Assembly: GCA_013396655.1 (NCBI GenBank)
Contig: WBMV01008391.1
Location: forward strand, 868,001 to 932,000
Origin: Campylorhamphus procurvoides
Taxonomy: Eukaryota > Chordata > Aves > Passeriformes > Dendrocolaptidae
Direction of reading: 5' to 3'
Length of the DNA stretch: 64,000 nucleotides
Each line of letters starts with the position of its first letter. Within the stretch, counting starts at the first letter, position 1. A program made the position numbers and the translations under genes. Under the pieces are notes generated by a model that was given only the letters and a program-made list of their open reading frames with translations, was not told the origin of the DNA and did not search any database. Below, piece after piece: positions 34,951 to 47,900 of the stretch.

Positions 34951-37332
34951 GGAATGGATCTCAGACAAACCTGCTCTTTTCCTATTCACATAATACAAAC
35001 TGTAGTCTACTCATTTCTTAATAAACTTGAAATTTTTCTTAAGTCCTTATCAATAAGCTAAGATTAGTTCCAGGCTGCAATTTAGTCTGTTGTCTCCTCT
35101 CTTCAAAACATACAGTTATGCAGTATCCTTAAAAAGACTAAATTAAGCATTCTTCAGTTACACAAGGGAGACTAAATCTGAGGTACATAGAGATATTTTT
35201 GTATTTTCTGGATGTAGACAAAATATGTTGTCATTTGAGTCAAAACTAATGTGGCCCTAGGGTTATAGTCCTCTGAAACCGGAAATGTGATGAAGTAAAT
35301 ACTTGTCCCAAAGCAAAGGTTATCCTGGAGCAGCCACTGCATGTCAAAACTATTAACATTTTAAACAATAGAATTCTTTGTTTTTTCACTTAATTCAAAT
35401 AGCTCTGCACATAGTTTGCTTTTTATAGTTATCTCTCTTAAAATGAAGAGAGGAAGAGGAGCTCTATGTTTCAGGCTTCCCATCAACATGAATTTCAGCA
35501 TACAAATATTTCATGGAACTTAAGAGGTTTCAACACTGTCCATAATGATCTGAGCTCTCCAGCAATCAAATACTAGTTGGCATTTGCCTACTACTATGTA
35601 GTAGAAGGCTGACTGTGCATAATTAGCACATATTAAAAGTGTCACTAGAGCAGGATGCTGACAGGAAAAACCTGTATTGGCTACATTTCCATGGAGACTA
35701 TAGACTTTACATTTAAAAGACTCTTAAGGAAACTTCTACATTAATTTTGTCTTTTACATGATTAGATGATTACACGAGTGGTGCTCTAGTATGTGGTGAT
35801 TATCCATGGAACAATAAGTCAGTATAACAAGGCTGTTAGAACTTTTAAAAGTAGTTTGGAAAAATATCGCAGTAAGAAGAGACAGAATCTCTGTCCTTGC
35901 ATTTAAACAAATAATAAACAAGCCTTGGCTTGAAAGGAAAATTAATTTTGTTCTTCTTATTAGCTGTTGACTGAGATATTCCAAGCATGCCAGATGCTTC
36001 ACACTAGAAAAACGTAGGCCTGTGTGCTATACTTGAGAATCTATCACCACTGAAAAAGGACAGGAAAATCAAAAATATCGTCTAGGGGAAAAAAGCAAGA
36101 AAGAACAATATTTTCCATTGTCATATTCCCCATCCACTTGCTGAGTAGCCCCTGAGCATAACAGCAGTAATGCAAAGGGGAAATCGAATAAGACCCAACT
36201 TCATCCTCTGTGTGCCTTAAGAGCAGCTCACACAAGGACCATATTGCTTCCTGTAGACTTGTCATACCTTGTTCTTCTGCCTTGAACCATGGCCTTAAAC
36301 CTAACAGTGACTGTACTAAATGTCCTTGCAGTGAGCATTTGGCTTGCCAGAGAATGATACAAAATTCAGAGGAGAAAGCTGTCAACCAGACAAATAATGT
36401 TCAGTATTGGTGGTTAAAAAGCTCCCTTACAGTTGTTCAGGGTGGCTGCAACAAAGAGAACATTTTTTAAGCAAATTTGTTTCAATGAGTTTGTTGTTCT
36501 TTTATGGGAATACTTAAATGTTCATTGTATTTACATTGTTCAGAAGACTGCTTAGAGTAGGAATGCAGCCTTACTGGATCTCTTGAACAATGCATTGCCC
36601 ATCCTTTCTGTCAGAATGGTTTATGCTATTGGAGTATTTGAATCTAGAGAGAATGTGGATGTTTGGGAACTGTGCAAACTGCAGACATTTGTGATTAGCA
36701 AACTGCTGATGGGATGTATGGGAGTGTACATTCTTCTTAGTACAATATACATCCAAACCTATGGCACAGCAAGACACTTCAGAATAATTGATCATAGAGT
36801 TGCCAAGTACACTCTGCATCATCTTCTAAATTTGGTCAAAAAAGTGCTGTGTGAAAAATTAAACAGTTAGTATAAATTTACATATTCCATGGAGCAGATA
36901 TAGAAGATAATATGACCAGCAAGATGAAACAGTACATAACCAGTAGTGACAAATATAGTGCAGAAGGGGAAAAGACCCCTCAGACAAGGCAGAAACACAA
37001 CTTCAAGTTAAGGAAAGATAATCCACATAATGACCACACAAGGCCATTTAGTCTGAACTGTTGCTCAACACAGACTAACTGCAAAGACAGGTCACATTGT
37101 TCAGTCAAATATTAATTTCCCTAGGGATGAATATTTCACAGCCTCTCTCACACAGTGCATGTGTCTGGCAACTGGTAAACTTTTTTTCCTGGTATTAGTT
37201 AGACTATCCCATGCCACAATAAGAAACCATTACCTCTTGGTAATGTGCGCCTCCAATGTGCACCTCCAGGACAAGTCTGGCTCCAGTTATTCATAAACAG
37301 CAATTTTATTAGTGGATGACAACAGCTAAAAG
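34951..37332. other. Intron, no recognised element
   Basis: AT-rich intron; no exon, RNA gene or repeat that I can identify. Confidence 0.55.
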
Positions 37333-37456
37333 CAATCACAAAATAATCTGAGGTGGAAGGGACCCACAAGGATCATCAAGTCCTGATGTGAATGGCCCAT
37401 ACAGGAACCAAACCCACAACCTTGTCATTATTATGTTCCAACCAAGTGAGCTATAA
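37333..37456 (-). mobile_element. TguSINE1-like SINE (tRNA-Ile head, CR1-type tail), antisense
   Basis: Read on the minus strand, the right end carries tagctcacttggttgg, matching the A-box region of tRNA-Ile (AAT). It is followed by ataatgacaaggttgtgggt and ggttcctgtatgggccattc, the decayed anticodon-to-B-box region. The left end is a CR1-type tail: cttgatgatccttgtgggtc then ccttccacctcagattatttt. This head-tail fusion is the architecture of TguSINE1 in songbirds. The copy is diverged (the B box is damaged and part of the anticodon region is lost), so it is inactive. Confidence 0.88.
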
Positions 37457-37469
37457 GATTTTATATCTC

Positions 37470-37665
37470 CCATTAGTGTTCTCTAGGCTGAACGAAATCA
37501 CCTCCCTTAGCCTCTTTTTATGCATCATGTGGTTCAGCCCCCAAATCAGCTTGATAGCTTTCCACTAGCTGCACTTCAGCCGGTTAATATCTCTTTTTTG
37601 CTCAGGATTCCAAAACTGGACTCAATAATTAAATTATTTATTTAAACATCAGGGGAGCCACTTCT
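37470..37665 (-). mobile_element. CR1 LINE fragment, antisense
   Basis: Follows the antisense CR1 text: ctctaggctgaacgaaatca, cttagcctctttttatgcat, tggttcagcccccaaatcag and attccaaaactggactcaat. It is strongly diverged, and the SINE adjoins its left (3') end. Confidence 0.78.
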
Positions 37666-40600
37666 TGTCCAAACTGACTGAATTTTGCCATAACAGGACC
37701 TTTAACTCAGGTTTTAAATATTTAAGATAAATATTTTCTGTGTATATTATTCTATTTTATTTATTGGCCATTGGTGATGTTGGCTGACATGTGGCTTTTT
37801 GTACTTTAAGATTTGATCTAGAATGGTCTTACAATTTCCAAAACAGAGGATAAAGAAAAATGTTTTGTTTTGATGATGACAAAAAAAAGCCAGGAAATTT
37901 TTCTTTGGGAAGCATTTTCAATGGTGCCATGACCTCCAGTTAAATATGGGCAGCCACATATTTTTTAGTATTCTGCTGAAAATCTATCCTAAGTTCAAAA
38001 AGCATTTGTAAATAGGTGAGTATAACTGTCCTGAGAAAAGAGATGGGACATAAATGGTGCCTCTGACCATGTTATTCCCACCTCTTTGCCTGACCTGACA
38101 CTAGACCCAGACACTGCACACAGTTATTCCCATCACAAACAGACATTTCTGCAGGGGAAAGCAGAAGGCATGTGTTTGATTTTGTTGTCTTGAAATAGTT
38201 GTACTCTGTTAACAAAATATCCCCCAGAGATTGGGAGTCTCTGAATTATGCCAGGATGCCTCTCCACTCCTCCGGTTATCTTCATATACCTTCAGCAGAG
38301 ATCAGTTCATCAGCCCAGGTGTAAAACAGAAGAGCTATTTCAAGGCTCATCAATGCTCACTGAATTCTGTGGAATGACTTTCCTTTGCTTCAGAGAACTT
38401 TAGATCATTAGCAGCTTGTCTTACTCCTTGTTGTAACTGTGAAAAACTCTACATCACATAGTAGAGCAAAGTTAAGCTTGTCAGTTAAATGGTTTCACAG
38501 CCCAGTAAAAATATGTGCTCCAAGAAATATACTTAAAGGTTGTTGTTGATCTTGGCATGCAGAGATTGACCCTAAGGAACCCCTTGCTTCCCATCACTTA
38601 ATGGTAAGGAACAAAAATAGCACAGAGCAACCAACCTTTTGTGGGAAAGGTAAGACCAAAATTAGCAAGGGATCCACAAATCTTTTTGAAACCAAAAATA
38701 GTTCAGGATACTGCCTTTCATATCTTTATCTGACAAACTTTGATGCTATTATTCACTGTGAGACTTTAACTATAATTATAAACAACAAAAGGCAGTGTTG
38801 TGGAGATGGCATAAATTTTTGTGAATTTCCACATTTGCTGGAAAATTGTTTTTGCAGTTCCTCAAGTTTCAGTACAAGGTAGGAATTTAGACATGGCGTA
38901 TCTAAGTTTTTTTGTCATAAAACACCTTTGAATGGATTTCCTAGGGACATTATTTCTGTGTTTTTGTATCTCTTGCATGAGACTGAGATTTGTTACTTAA
39001 GAACAAAATTACAGATCTAAGTAGCTATAATGGATCATACAGGATAGATCCAAAATGTTTTGCATCTGAAAGTTATCTACCAGCACTAAAGGATATTGTG
39101 TCTAATCCTTTGCTTTATCCAGAGGGACAGAGAACTTTTGTAAGAGTACTGAGCTGCTACCCATGCTCAAAGTTGCAAGATTTGCAAATGGACCCTTAAT
39201 TTGCGAAAAGTTGGTCTGTATTTTTGAAAAGATGTTTCAGTGTCTCATATCCAAAGATTTCAAGGAAATACAGCTTCAAAATCAAAATCTGTAGATAAAT
39301 ATCTGAAATAAAAGCTAGTCATCAGTTTATATGTATTGATGTATCTACACATAATCATATGCGGTACGTGATATCTATGACTCAATTCTTAAGGATTTTT
39401 TAGAAGTGTTATAATTTTATTGAAAGGTGTTATTTTTCTAAGAACATTCTTATTTCAGTGTCTTTTGTTCTTCAGTAAGAAGAATTTTAACTTCTATCCC
39501 CTTTGTTACTTTGAATAGAATTTAATTTTGCAATAAGTAATGTTTATTTTAGAAGAAAGAACTATTTAAATTAACATTCAGAAATGCTTACTACAAAAAA
39601 AAATGAGCACACAGATTCCCTTTTTTTCTCCAAATTTATTTTATCTGATCTATTTTAATTCCTTTCTTCCTTCAAGAAAACCGGACTTCAGTCAAAAGGC
39701 TGTATTGATCAGCTTGCATATGTAATAATTCACAGTGCTTTACAAAGCCCCTCCATGCTGTCAGTCACTCCCAGGGCCTCATGTGGTCTGTGGGATTCCT
39801 GCCCTGAGTTTGTGTGTTTCATCCCATTAAAACCATGAGGCATTTCATAACATTTCTTTCCAACATCTCAGTCTCTTTCAAAATATTAATGTTTTACTGG
39901 TCCAATATCTAGTTATAAACAATGCAGTGAGTGTTTGAAAGTCTCACCCTCAGCTTTTCAATTTAGGACTGTGATTAATGCGGTGGAAGAGCTGCATAAT
40001 GTTGATAATTTCCTTGTAAGTGGATAACAGCATGGAATGGATAGGTGAGGGTCTAAGAGGCAGGGGTGCAATCTAGCTTGTGTGAAGAGATAGGAAAGAC
40101 ACAGTTGGAGCAAAGAGACAAACAGAATGCAGCAAAGAATATCCAGCTAAAATAGTGAAATCTACTCTGAGTGGAATTATTTAGCTAAATACAGGCACCT
40201 GGAAGTTAGACATCTGTTTTAATTCAGCCTGATCATCATGGCTCTCATTTCAGTCAGTGGGAAGACTGACCCACCTGCAGATGACAGGATTATTGCCTTG
40301 GAGATGCTTGTCTCCTCCCAGAGAGGTAAAGAGGGCTTTGGGCAATGAATTGTCCCCAACCTGACTATCTAAAAGGCTCTTGCTTTTATATCTATATCTT
40401 GTATATGACTGGTTACTCTTATCAGTTTTCCCCCAATACCTGTGCGCAAGCTGGTGAAGTTGCCTCTGTTTTGTTGTCACCTTTTTTTGCAGAACACATA
40501 GCTCTGACAGCATGTGATAATACTGCTGCTTTGGCACACTAATAAGCAGGCACTGCCTTGACTCTAGGTATCTTTTCTACCTGTAGCAGTGCCTCTGTTG

Positions 40601-43600
40601 GACAGTCTTGCCACTGTATATCTTCTATTATGTCGTGTCATGGTTTGGAATTGCCCTCAAGTCTCCTTATATAATAAGGTCAGGTAGTATCCAGCTATTC
40701 ATAAATAAATTTTCTAAATAGAAAATGGAAGTGTGCAAGATTACAGAGATAATGCTGCTCTGACCTCTAGATTTATTTTTCTTTTTAAAAAATGTGGATT
40801 TTCTTAGTCTTTTCTTGATTCTAACAATTAATATAAAGAACAAAATAGGCATATGGTGTCAGACCATGTGAAGATAAGAGTTGACTGCCTTCTTCCTCCT
40901 AGACCCTTCCTTATTGCAAAAAGGTATAGTTATGATCTACAATAAGATTTCAAGACCTCTGGCTATATGACCATAAATCAAACCTAAACAGCACAACTTA
41001 GAATCCCTGAAGGTTGTTGCTCAGAATAGCCTCATCATGTAAGCTCACCAGGTCTTCAGCTTTGCATAAAGGCTCTGGGATTTCAGAGTACACTTTTCTA
41101 GGACAGCCCTTCAGGCACACTTGAGAGGATTTACAGTACTTCAGAGATCCCAATTCTCCCAGCATTCATTTCTCCAACTGAGCACCCATAAAGATACCTA
41201 GCCACAGAGACTTGATAGCTGCAAAGACTGATCACAGCTTCTGTGGTGAGATTTGCCCTGGAGCTGTGAATTTGAGCAGTCAATCTTAGGACTTTGTACC
41301 AAGATTTGCCTTCAAAAGTACATGTCTGGGAAGCTCTCCTATGCGTATATGGACTGTATGTCTGTCACAAATGTAGCATCCATCCATCATCCTAACTTCA
41401 GGTTCTCTGGAGTCACATAAGATCTCAGTAAGTGTATTTATATATGGAGTTTTCACTTAAATGCTTTGGCTGGCGAGAAAACTAAACTATCACATCTCCA
41501 TTAAAGCCAAAAAAGAGTGGGATTTTCAGTTTTCCATTACTATTTGAAAAGAACAAGCCCTGCATCAGGATGAACATAAAAGTTGTCTTGAACCAAGAAA
41601 AAAATTAGAACCACCACCTTTACTTTCAGCTGCCAAATCACTTCAAAATTGCTGGTACCTTGGATTAGTTGTGTTTCTAATTCAAAATTATCAAATTTAC
41701 ATGAGCCATGTACTCTCTTCCACTATTCTATAATAAGTCAGTATTTCTCTGTTAATGTCAACTTTACAATTACATTTCATTTTCTGAAGACCAGGAAGCG
41801 CTTGGAAATAGAGTCTGGCTTTTCACTCACAGAACAGATCAAATGCAGCAGCATTAGTCAGCATTTTTCAATCTGTACATAATCCTATTATATTTTAGGC
41901 AGTGCTGTCAAAGCATATGATGCTGAGCAACAGTCTTATAGAGAACAGCCCTGTTGCAGTCTGTGTCAATTCATGTCTTTGACTGGTTGTGAACCACGGA
42001 ATATCTTGGCAGAAGATTTTAAGCAACCTAGAGCCTCTTGTTTAAGCATTCATTTTATTATTACTCCCAACCTATTTGTGCTCTGTTTTTAAAGCATATT
42101 TTAAAGAGAGTTATTTAATTCTATGTGTATATTGATAAAAAGCCTTTTTATTTGGAGATCTTATATCATAGCAAGTGTCTGCTTTCTGTGCCATAGTCAG
42201 TGTCAAGATCCTGTGACTGTGTCTATATTTTTTAAATTAAAAGGAGTGAGACACTGTTCTCCAACACAGAGACTTAGTGGCCATATCTGTATTACACAGC
42301 ATTCAGCTCCAGGTCCCCTCCGAGCCTTGTCTTAAGCCAGGTCTTCTCCTGCAACACAGCAGTGATTTTTATGTGCTATTCTGCAGCTGGAGCAGAGTTG
42401 ATTCAGAGCAGTGTCTGAAATGTGAAGGGTATATTGCAGCCCAGAAAACAGCTGCTTTTATGACCTAACAATGCTTATGTGTGAAAAATAGTGGAAAAGC
42501 AAGCAGGAGCATTTGCAAGTTGGACTATATGGTGAAGGTTGGAGGGGACTATGGAGACAAGGAGGAGCCAGAGCTGCTGTCACCTTGTTTGTACTGTTTG
42601 TCATGAGTGACCAGGTCTTTGAAAAGGAAGTGGTTATCATTTTGCTGTCAGAAAGAGGCAGGCACATAGGAGCCTGTCTAGTAGCCCTGTGAAGGTGTGT
42701 TCCCTTAATGATGGGCAGGTAATAGCAACTAGCAGCAATGTAGCAGTATAAGCTGTTAGTGGTTGTTGAATCCTACCATGCAATCATGTTCGTCTGTTTT
42801 CTCACTGTGAATCATCACAATTGCAGCTTGAAAATAAGTGTTAGCTTCATAACAGTGCTATATTTTGTGGATTAGTTTTATCTTCTAAATTAGAGTTGCA
42901 ATCAGCCTGTATAAGATTTTGTAGACAGTAAAATGAGCATATCCCACTTTCCTGTGTACATATTCCCAGCATGGTCCTTTTTTCAGAATGTGTTGCCCCA
43001 ACTCTGCAGAATGATGAAATGGTGGTGGTGGCATGGCTGAAAATAAATCCTATGAAGATAAAAGCTGCTGGATCAATCAGATTATTCAGATAGTCCTGAG
43101 GCTTTGTGGTTACTGTGATGACACACAGAAACAAGACAGGACCAGATGTCTGAGGTTTGAGAGAAGTTGGTGAGGAAGGGAACTTTTCCTTTCGAAAACA
43201 ATCAGGAGACAGAAAAAAAACATTTCAAAATTAAATAGCAAAAAAACCTACATGGCGCAAAAAAGAATAGGCCATGAATCATTTGCTAGGGAACATGTTT
43301 GTAAAAAAATCAAAAGTTTTCCATCCAGTTAGCTAGAACATCACTGAGACAGAAAGTTTAGGTTCAAGGAGAACTAAGCTCAGACTAAGGAGATATAGAA
43401 CTCTATGGGCCCCTGCATGAAATCTGTTCAACATTTTCTAAGAGAACATGTGATAAGCAGGTGGAGAAAAACCCTGTTGAATTAACTGTATCTCTGACAT
43501 CTGTATGTGAGAGACTGGCCTTATTTGTGGTGAGTTTTGTCCCTCTAATGATCACAAGAGTAAGAAATTCCTGTAAGGAAATAATTAACCATGAAAAATT

Positions 43601-43709
43601 TAAAGTTGTAACGGTATTGTTATTAAAACAGCTCTGTAGATTATCACGTGAAATATGCATCTAACTGTTCCATGTGGTTTTATCACCATATGTACTGGAG
43701 ATAAAGTAC
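37666..43709. other. Intron, no recognised element
   Basis: Six kilobases of AT-rich intron. A short stretch at 40636-40655 (gtcatggtttggaattgccc) recalls the start of some passerine LTRs but nothing after it supports one. No exon-like frame. Confidence 0.5.
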
Positions 43710-44050
43710 ATACGGTAGAGTTAGTTTCCTTCACTGTGGCTAGTATGGAGTTGTGTTTTGGATTTGTGCTGAGCTCAGGGTTGATAATATGGAAAGAGCC
43801 AAGGCCTTTTCTGCTTTTTGTACTGCCACGCTGGCAAGGAGACTAGGGGAACATGGGAATTTGGGAGGAGACATAGCCAGGACAGGTGACCCAAAGTGAC
43901 CAAAGGGATATTCCATACCATATGGCATCATACTCAGTGTGTATATATATATATAAAAAGCTAGTGGGAAGAAGAAGGAAGAGAGGGTTTGGAGTGGTGG
44001 TGTTTGTCTTCTCAAGTACCCATGATGCGTGTTGGGGCCCTGCTCTCTTG
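43710..44050 (+). mobile_element. Endogenous retrovirus LTR fragment, sense orientation, 3' part missing
   Basis: Same family as the LTR at 23.8-24.3 kb: gtagagttagtttccttcac, gttgtgttttggatttgtgc, aaggccttttctgctttttg, gaccaaagggatattccata, then the TATA region and gtgtttgtcttctcaagtac. It breaks off around ggggccctgctctcttg. The R/U5 part with the poly(A) signal is absent. There is an internal deletion near 43783-43798. The TATA box has grown into a TA repeat (separate entry). Confidence 0.9.
43942..43955 (+). repeat. TA-dinucleotide expansion in the LTR TATA box
   Basis: Where related LTRs read catataaag, this copy has about seven TA units running into taaaaag. Confidence 0.8.
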
Positions 44051-44420
44051 TAATGTGGAGTATCTTCTTCAAAGAGATTTTAATGTTGATACTATTAAAC
44101 AGTCTCTCTTTGAAGGTACCAACCAAAAATACTCTGCTGGAGACACTACTCCTTCATATGACAAAGCAAGACTTTGCTTCAGAATTAACAATAACAATAG
44201 AAATTCTCTTCCTTATTGTGTGGCTTCTAATCAGAATAAATTATTGTATTGGATTGGCTCTTTGCAGTCATAAATTTTCCAGTTTGAATTCAATTATATT
44301 GAATTGGTTGCCAAGGACTGAGTTGGCACCGATGACTGGTTTTAAGAGCCTTTTTATACTTTTTAGGATACCGTGACAAAAGAGATTGAAGAAAGCCAAA
44401 GAAATTGCCCTTGTACAAGC
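44051..44420. other. Intron between an LTR fragment and a G-rich tract
   Basis: Holds overlapping frames of 94 and 115 codons (43989-44273 and 44029-44376 on +) that begin inside the LTR fragment. The second, leucine- and isoleucine-rich, could be a decayed retroviral remnant but shows no motif I recognise. Confidence 0.3.
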
Positions 44421-44650
44421 AGATGGGGTTTTTTTAGGATTTTTTACCTAGTTGTGTTTTTTTGGTGGTTTGGGTTGGGTTTTTTGTATTTTTTTTGTTT
44501 TGTTTTGGGGGCTTTTGCGGGGTTTTGTTTGTTTGTGGAGTTTTGGGTGTTTTTGTTTTTTGGGGGGTTTTTTGGTTTCTGGGGTTTTTTTGGTTTGGTT
44601 TTGGGGGGTTTTTTTGTGTTTGATTTGGTTTGGTTTGGTTTTTGTTTTGC
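44421..44650 (+). repeat. G-rich/GT-rich tract with G-quadruplex potential
   Basis: The + strand consists almost entirely of T and G, with many G runs of three to six (for example tttgggttgggttttttg, ttggggggttttttgg, tctggggtttttttgg). Four or more G runs lie close enough for intramolecular G-quadruplexes on the non-template (mRNA-like) strand. The tract ends about 200 bases before the acceptor of exon C. Open frames across it on both strands are compositional artefacts. Confidence 0.93.
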
Positions 44651-44848
44651 CTGACAATTTAATTCCAGAAACATTAATGAGAAGATAAAATTTCACCTAA
44701 CTAGGTGTGTGATTTAGAGCACTTATCCACCTACCCTTTATACTTGATGTATCAATCTGTAGTGTCTAGATCTGTAGATAAGTGTCTAGAATAGTCACAG
44801 CCTTTTCTATTTAATATTCATGCTTAATGAATTGTGTTCTATTTACAG
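44651..44848. other. Intron just upstream of exon C
   Basis: Short AT-rich piece ending in the acceptor atttacag. Nothing else seen. Confidence 0.6.
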
Positions 44849-44988
44849 GTTTTATCTGGGGTGAAATCAAACAGATGTGGGATGGTGGACTACAGGACTA
44901 CATTCATGACTGGTGGAACCTCATGGATTTTGTAATGAACTCGTTGTACTTGGCAACCATCTCTTTGAAAATTGTTGCATTTTCAAAG
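44849..44988 (+). CDS. TRPC4: TRPC4 exon C: S2-S3 linker and S3 (about residues 412-458)
   Basis: The acceptor is atttacag at 44841-44848; the exon starts with GT, completing Gly412, and ends with AAG before gtaaac at 44989. It is 140 nt (2 nt plus 46 codons). It begins [13 protein letters not shown] and continues [12 protein letters not shown], the conserved TRPC motif before S3. S3 is about 428-452 ([19 protein letters not shown]). Mammalian TRPC4 reads A-F-V-K here and this copy reads A-F-S-K. A G-rich, GT-rich tract lies about 200-430 nt upstream of the acceptor. Confidence 0.98.
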
Positions 44989-47900
44989 GTAAACTTTTTT
45001 TAAAAGAATTCAGCAAAATTTTTAGGATAAATGAAACAAGGCTTCTTCAATCTTTCTTCTGGATTTGGAGTTGCCCGGGTTTAGCAATGCAAGAGATGTA
45101 TGATGTGCTCATTGACAAGAAGCTAGAAGAGTATAAAAGCAAAGAAAACATTGTGGTTTATGCTTTTTTCCTTCTTGGCCCATGCAGTCTTTTGTTATTT
45201 TGTCCTGAACTCTCATATTGTTGTTTTCTGGAAGAAGCAAAATGACTATTAATATTTCATAATATTTGCATACAATTATGTTTTGTGTTAATACTTGACT
45301 ATTTTTCAGTAAGAAATTATTGCCCCTTAGACAACTTTGCACATGATGCAAAACTTTAAGATGAGACTACGAGAAAAATATTTACTCAAAATGGGGATGG
45401 GGGGAGAAGCTAAAGGGCAAGATTTTAATTTGTTTTGAAAATTTATTATAAAGTGCAAGATGAAAAAGTTAAGCTTAAGGGGATAAAATAGTCACTTGAG
45501 ACTGGATATGTTAATTTTTTCATCCTATTCATGGATTTGTTTAGTTAGAATAGTTTTATATTTACACTGTTTGAAATATCTTCCAGCAGAACAACCCCTC
45601 TTTCCAAAGCCATAGAACATGTTGTATGAACATTTTGTATTGTTTTCAATATAAATGCATAATATGATAGAAATTCCTCATAAAATGAAGTATTTTAATC
45701 ATAGAATTATCTCAAACACAAGGAAACCACATCTGAAAGGAAATTAAAGCATTTCTTAGCATCTGTCATACAGTTCTTATTGCATCCAAGTAAAGATAAG
45801 CCCATTTTTACTGGCCACTGGATCAGCACTCTATTTCAGCTTTTTCAAGATCTCTGCCACCAACTACCCTGTATGCGTGGAAGGAGAGTCTCTCCTCTGC
45901 CAAGATACTTTTGACTGGAACAAGGAGAGTGCAATCATGTAGCCAGTTACAGTTTCCTCTCCTCAAGCATCTTGCTGCAGCCCCACCATAAGTGCAGGAG
46001 AACTTAGGACCTTCTAATTTATATCGTCTTGTGTCTGTTCACAAACGTCTGTATGTCAGCCAGTCAGGAGCAAGGATGAGCAAAGACATGGGATATGTTG
46101 ACACACCAGCCTTCTCCTTTGATAAAAAGTTTTTGGTGTGTTGGGTCTCTGACAGCAAACATTTGGAAATCTTCTCACTCAAAGAAATTGGGAGCTGTTC
46201 CTAAGTGTGGGGAGCTGTCATTTAAAGCTAATGAAATGCCTTTTTACACACAAGGATGCCTTATAAAGTGACTGGAATATAAATAGTCATTTCAGTGTCC
46301 CATGTAACAGAGCAAACGGTTCATTGAAAATGAATGTTTCAATGCATTCAAGTTGGCCAATTATTCACTTGAGAATAATATTAATTAGAAGACATTATAA
46401 TCCTTTCATCTCCCATACAGCTTCTGCTTACGGTAATCAGATTCCAAGGTGACAGCATCTGTGCATCCATTGGTCTCCAAATAAGTGCCTATATGTCAAT
46501 CATAACACAGTGCATAAAGCACTATCTTTGTTTCTGCACCTATTATTTTTTTACTGCATGTTCAGTGTTGTACCTAAAATCCTTTTTGTTTCTTAAAAAA
46601 CCCTTACTTGTGGTAGTCAACTGAAACACACAATGATGTAATGAACAGAGTAATACAAGTGTGATTTAATATCCAGCCACATTTCCTTGAAATACCTATG
46701 AGTTCCTTACCACTGTGCCAGATGAGATTGAGAAGATGCCAAATGTAACCAGTAGTTTTGATGTAAAGCTTTAATTTTCTTTTCCTAAGCCTTGCAAGAT
46801 AGGTTTCTCTAAGTTACAGCTTTTCTGTATTTATTGAATCAAATCTATAAGTTAAGTTCTTAGATGTATTCTATCTTCTATTAATCAGCTAAAGCCACCT
46901 AAGAAAACATTTTACAAACTCGCTTCGATAAAATTATGAGTGCCTTCATGCTACTCTCCTGTGTGATAAATATTCCCAGAGTAAAACTTACTGTTTATTG
47001 CCCATTTAAGGCTCTCTGATTGATGCAGTAGTTAAGTAGATGGATATTTACAGCAGCTGATGGGATAGTGTAAAATACAACAGAGCATGTAATTTCTGGA
47101 TGAAAGAACCATTGGGATAACTCAAAACTTAGCAGCTTCATTGCCAGTATTCAAATAAAATGAGTACAACTCATAATTTTCAAAGGGCTGTGCTTTTTGT
47201 CTCTGTGCATCAACATGTGAGGTCTTTCTAAATTAGCCAGTATGTCCACTGAAAATGTTCTCTCCTCCATAAAAATGTCATAATAAATAGTGCCTTGTCA
47301 CACATTTTTTGAAAGTACAAGATGACAAATTCTAAGCAACACATTTGTTTCAATGAAGGCTTGTTGATATAAATTGTTTTAGGAAAAAAATGGCTCTTTT
47401 TATGTTTTTGGAAGCTATTTTATTTTGTACTGATGTGTAGAGTTACGTGCAGTGCAAACTTCTATGCAGAACCTACTTACTTCATCTTAAATATTTTTTA
47501 AACCTGAGCACTGGACCTAGTGCTGCTTGTTTCCAATTCTGCTGGGAGCTGCATGCAAATTCATGTTAAGAAGCTTCATGCTTCTCAGCTGCAGACATGA
47601 AGAACTAGTAGAGAAACAGGTTTCTATTGAGGGCAAGAATTCTGAAGAGTAATTAAAAGTACATTATTTGTCTCAATATTTACTGGCTTAATGATCAGTG
47701 TGTCAGGTCTACTTTTCTCAGTAGTAAATAAGATTATATATCTCTTCTGCCAACGTTTCTGCAGCAGCTAACATCTTCTTACATGTTTGCATTGTAAAAT
47801 AGTTTTGGGTGATATTTTACCAGATTCACAGACCAAATGCCCATCTACATAGGAGGATTAACACCTCTCTGTCCCTGAGAAATTATGGACTCGATTCCTC

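Noticed and set aside
34720..34998. Several overlapping frames of 60-83 codons on both strands
   Set aside because: Products of a GT-rich low-complexity tract; the residues simply mirror T/G or A/C codons.
37395..37456. A tRNA-Ile gene on the minus strand
   Set aside because: The tRNA-like part is diverged, lacks part of the anticodon region and is fused to a CR1-type tail, so it is the head of a SINE.
40630..40680. Start of another LTR (gtcatggtttggaattgccc)
   Set aside because: Only about 20 bases resemble LTR starts; no TATA box, poly(A) signal or end follows at the right distance.
44373..44696. Frames of 76-93 codons on both strands, some looking like membrane proteins
   Set aside because: The hydrophobic look comes from TTT, GGT and TTG codons of the G-rich tract.
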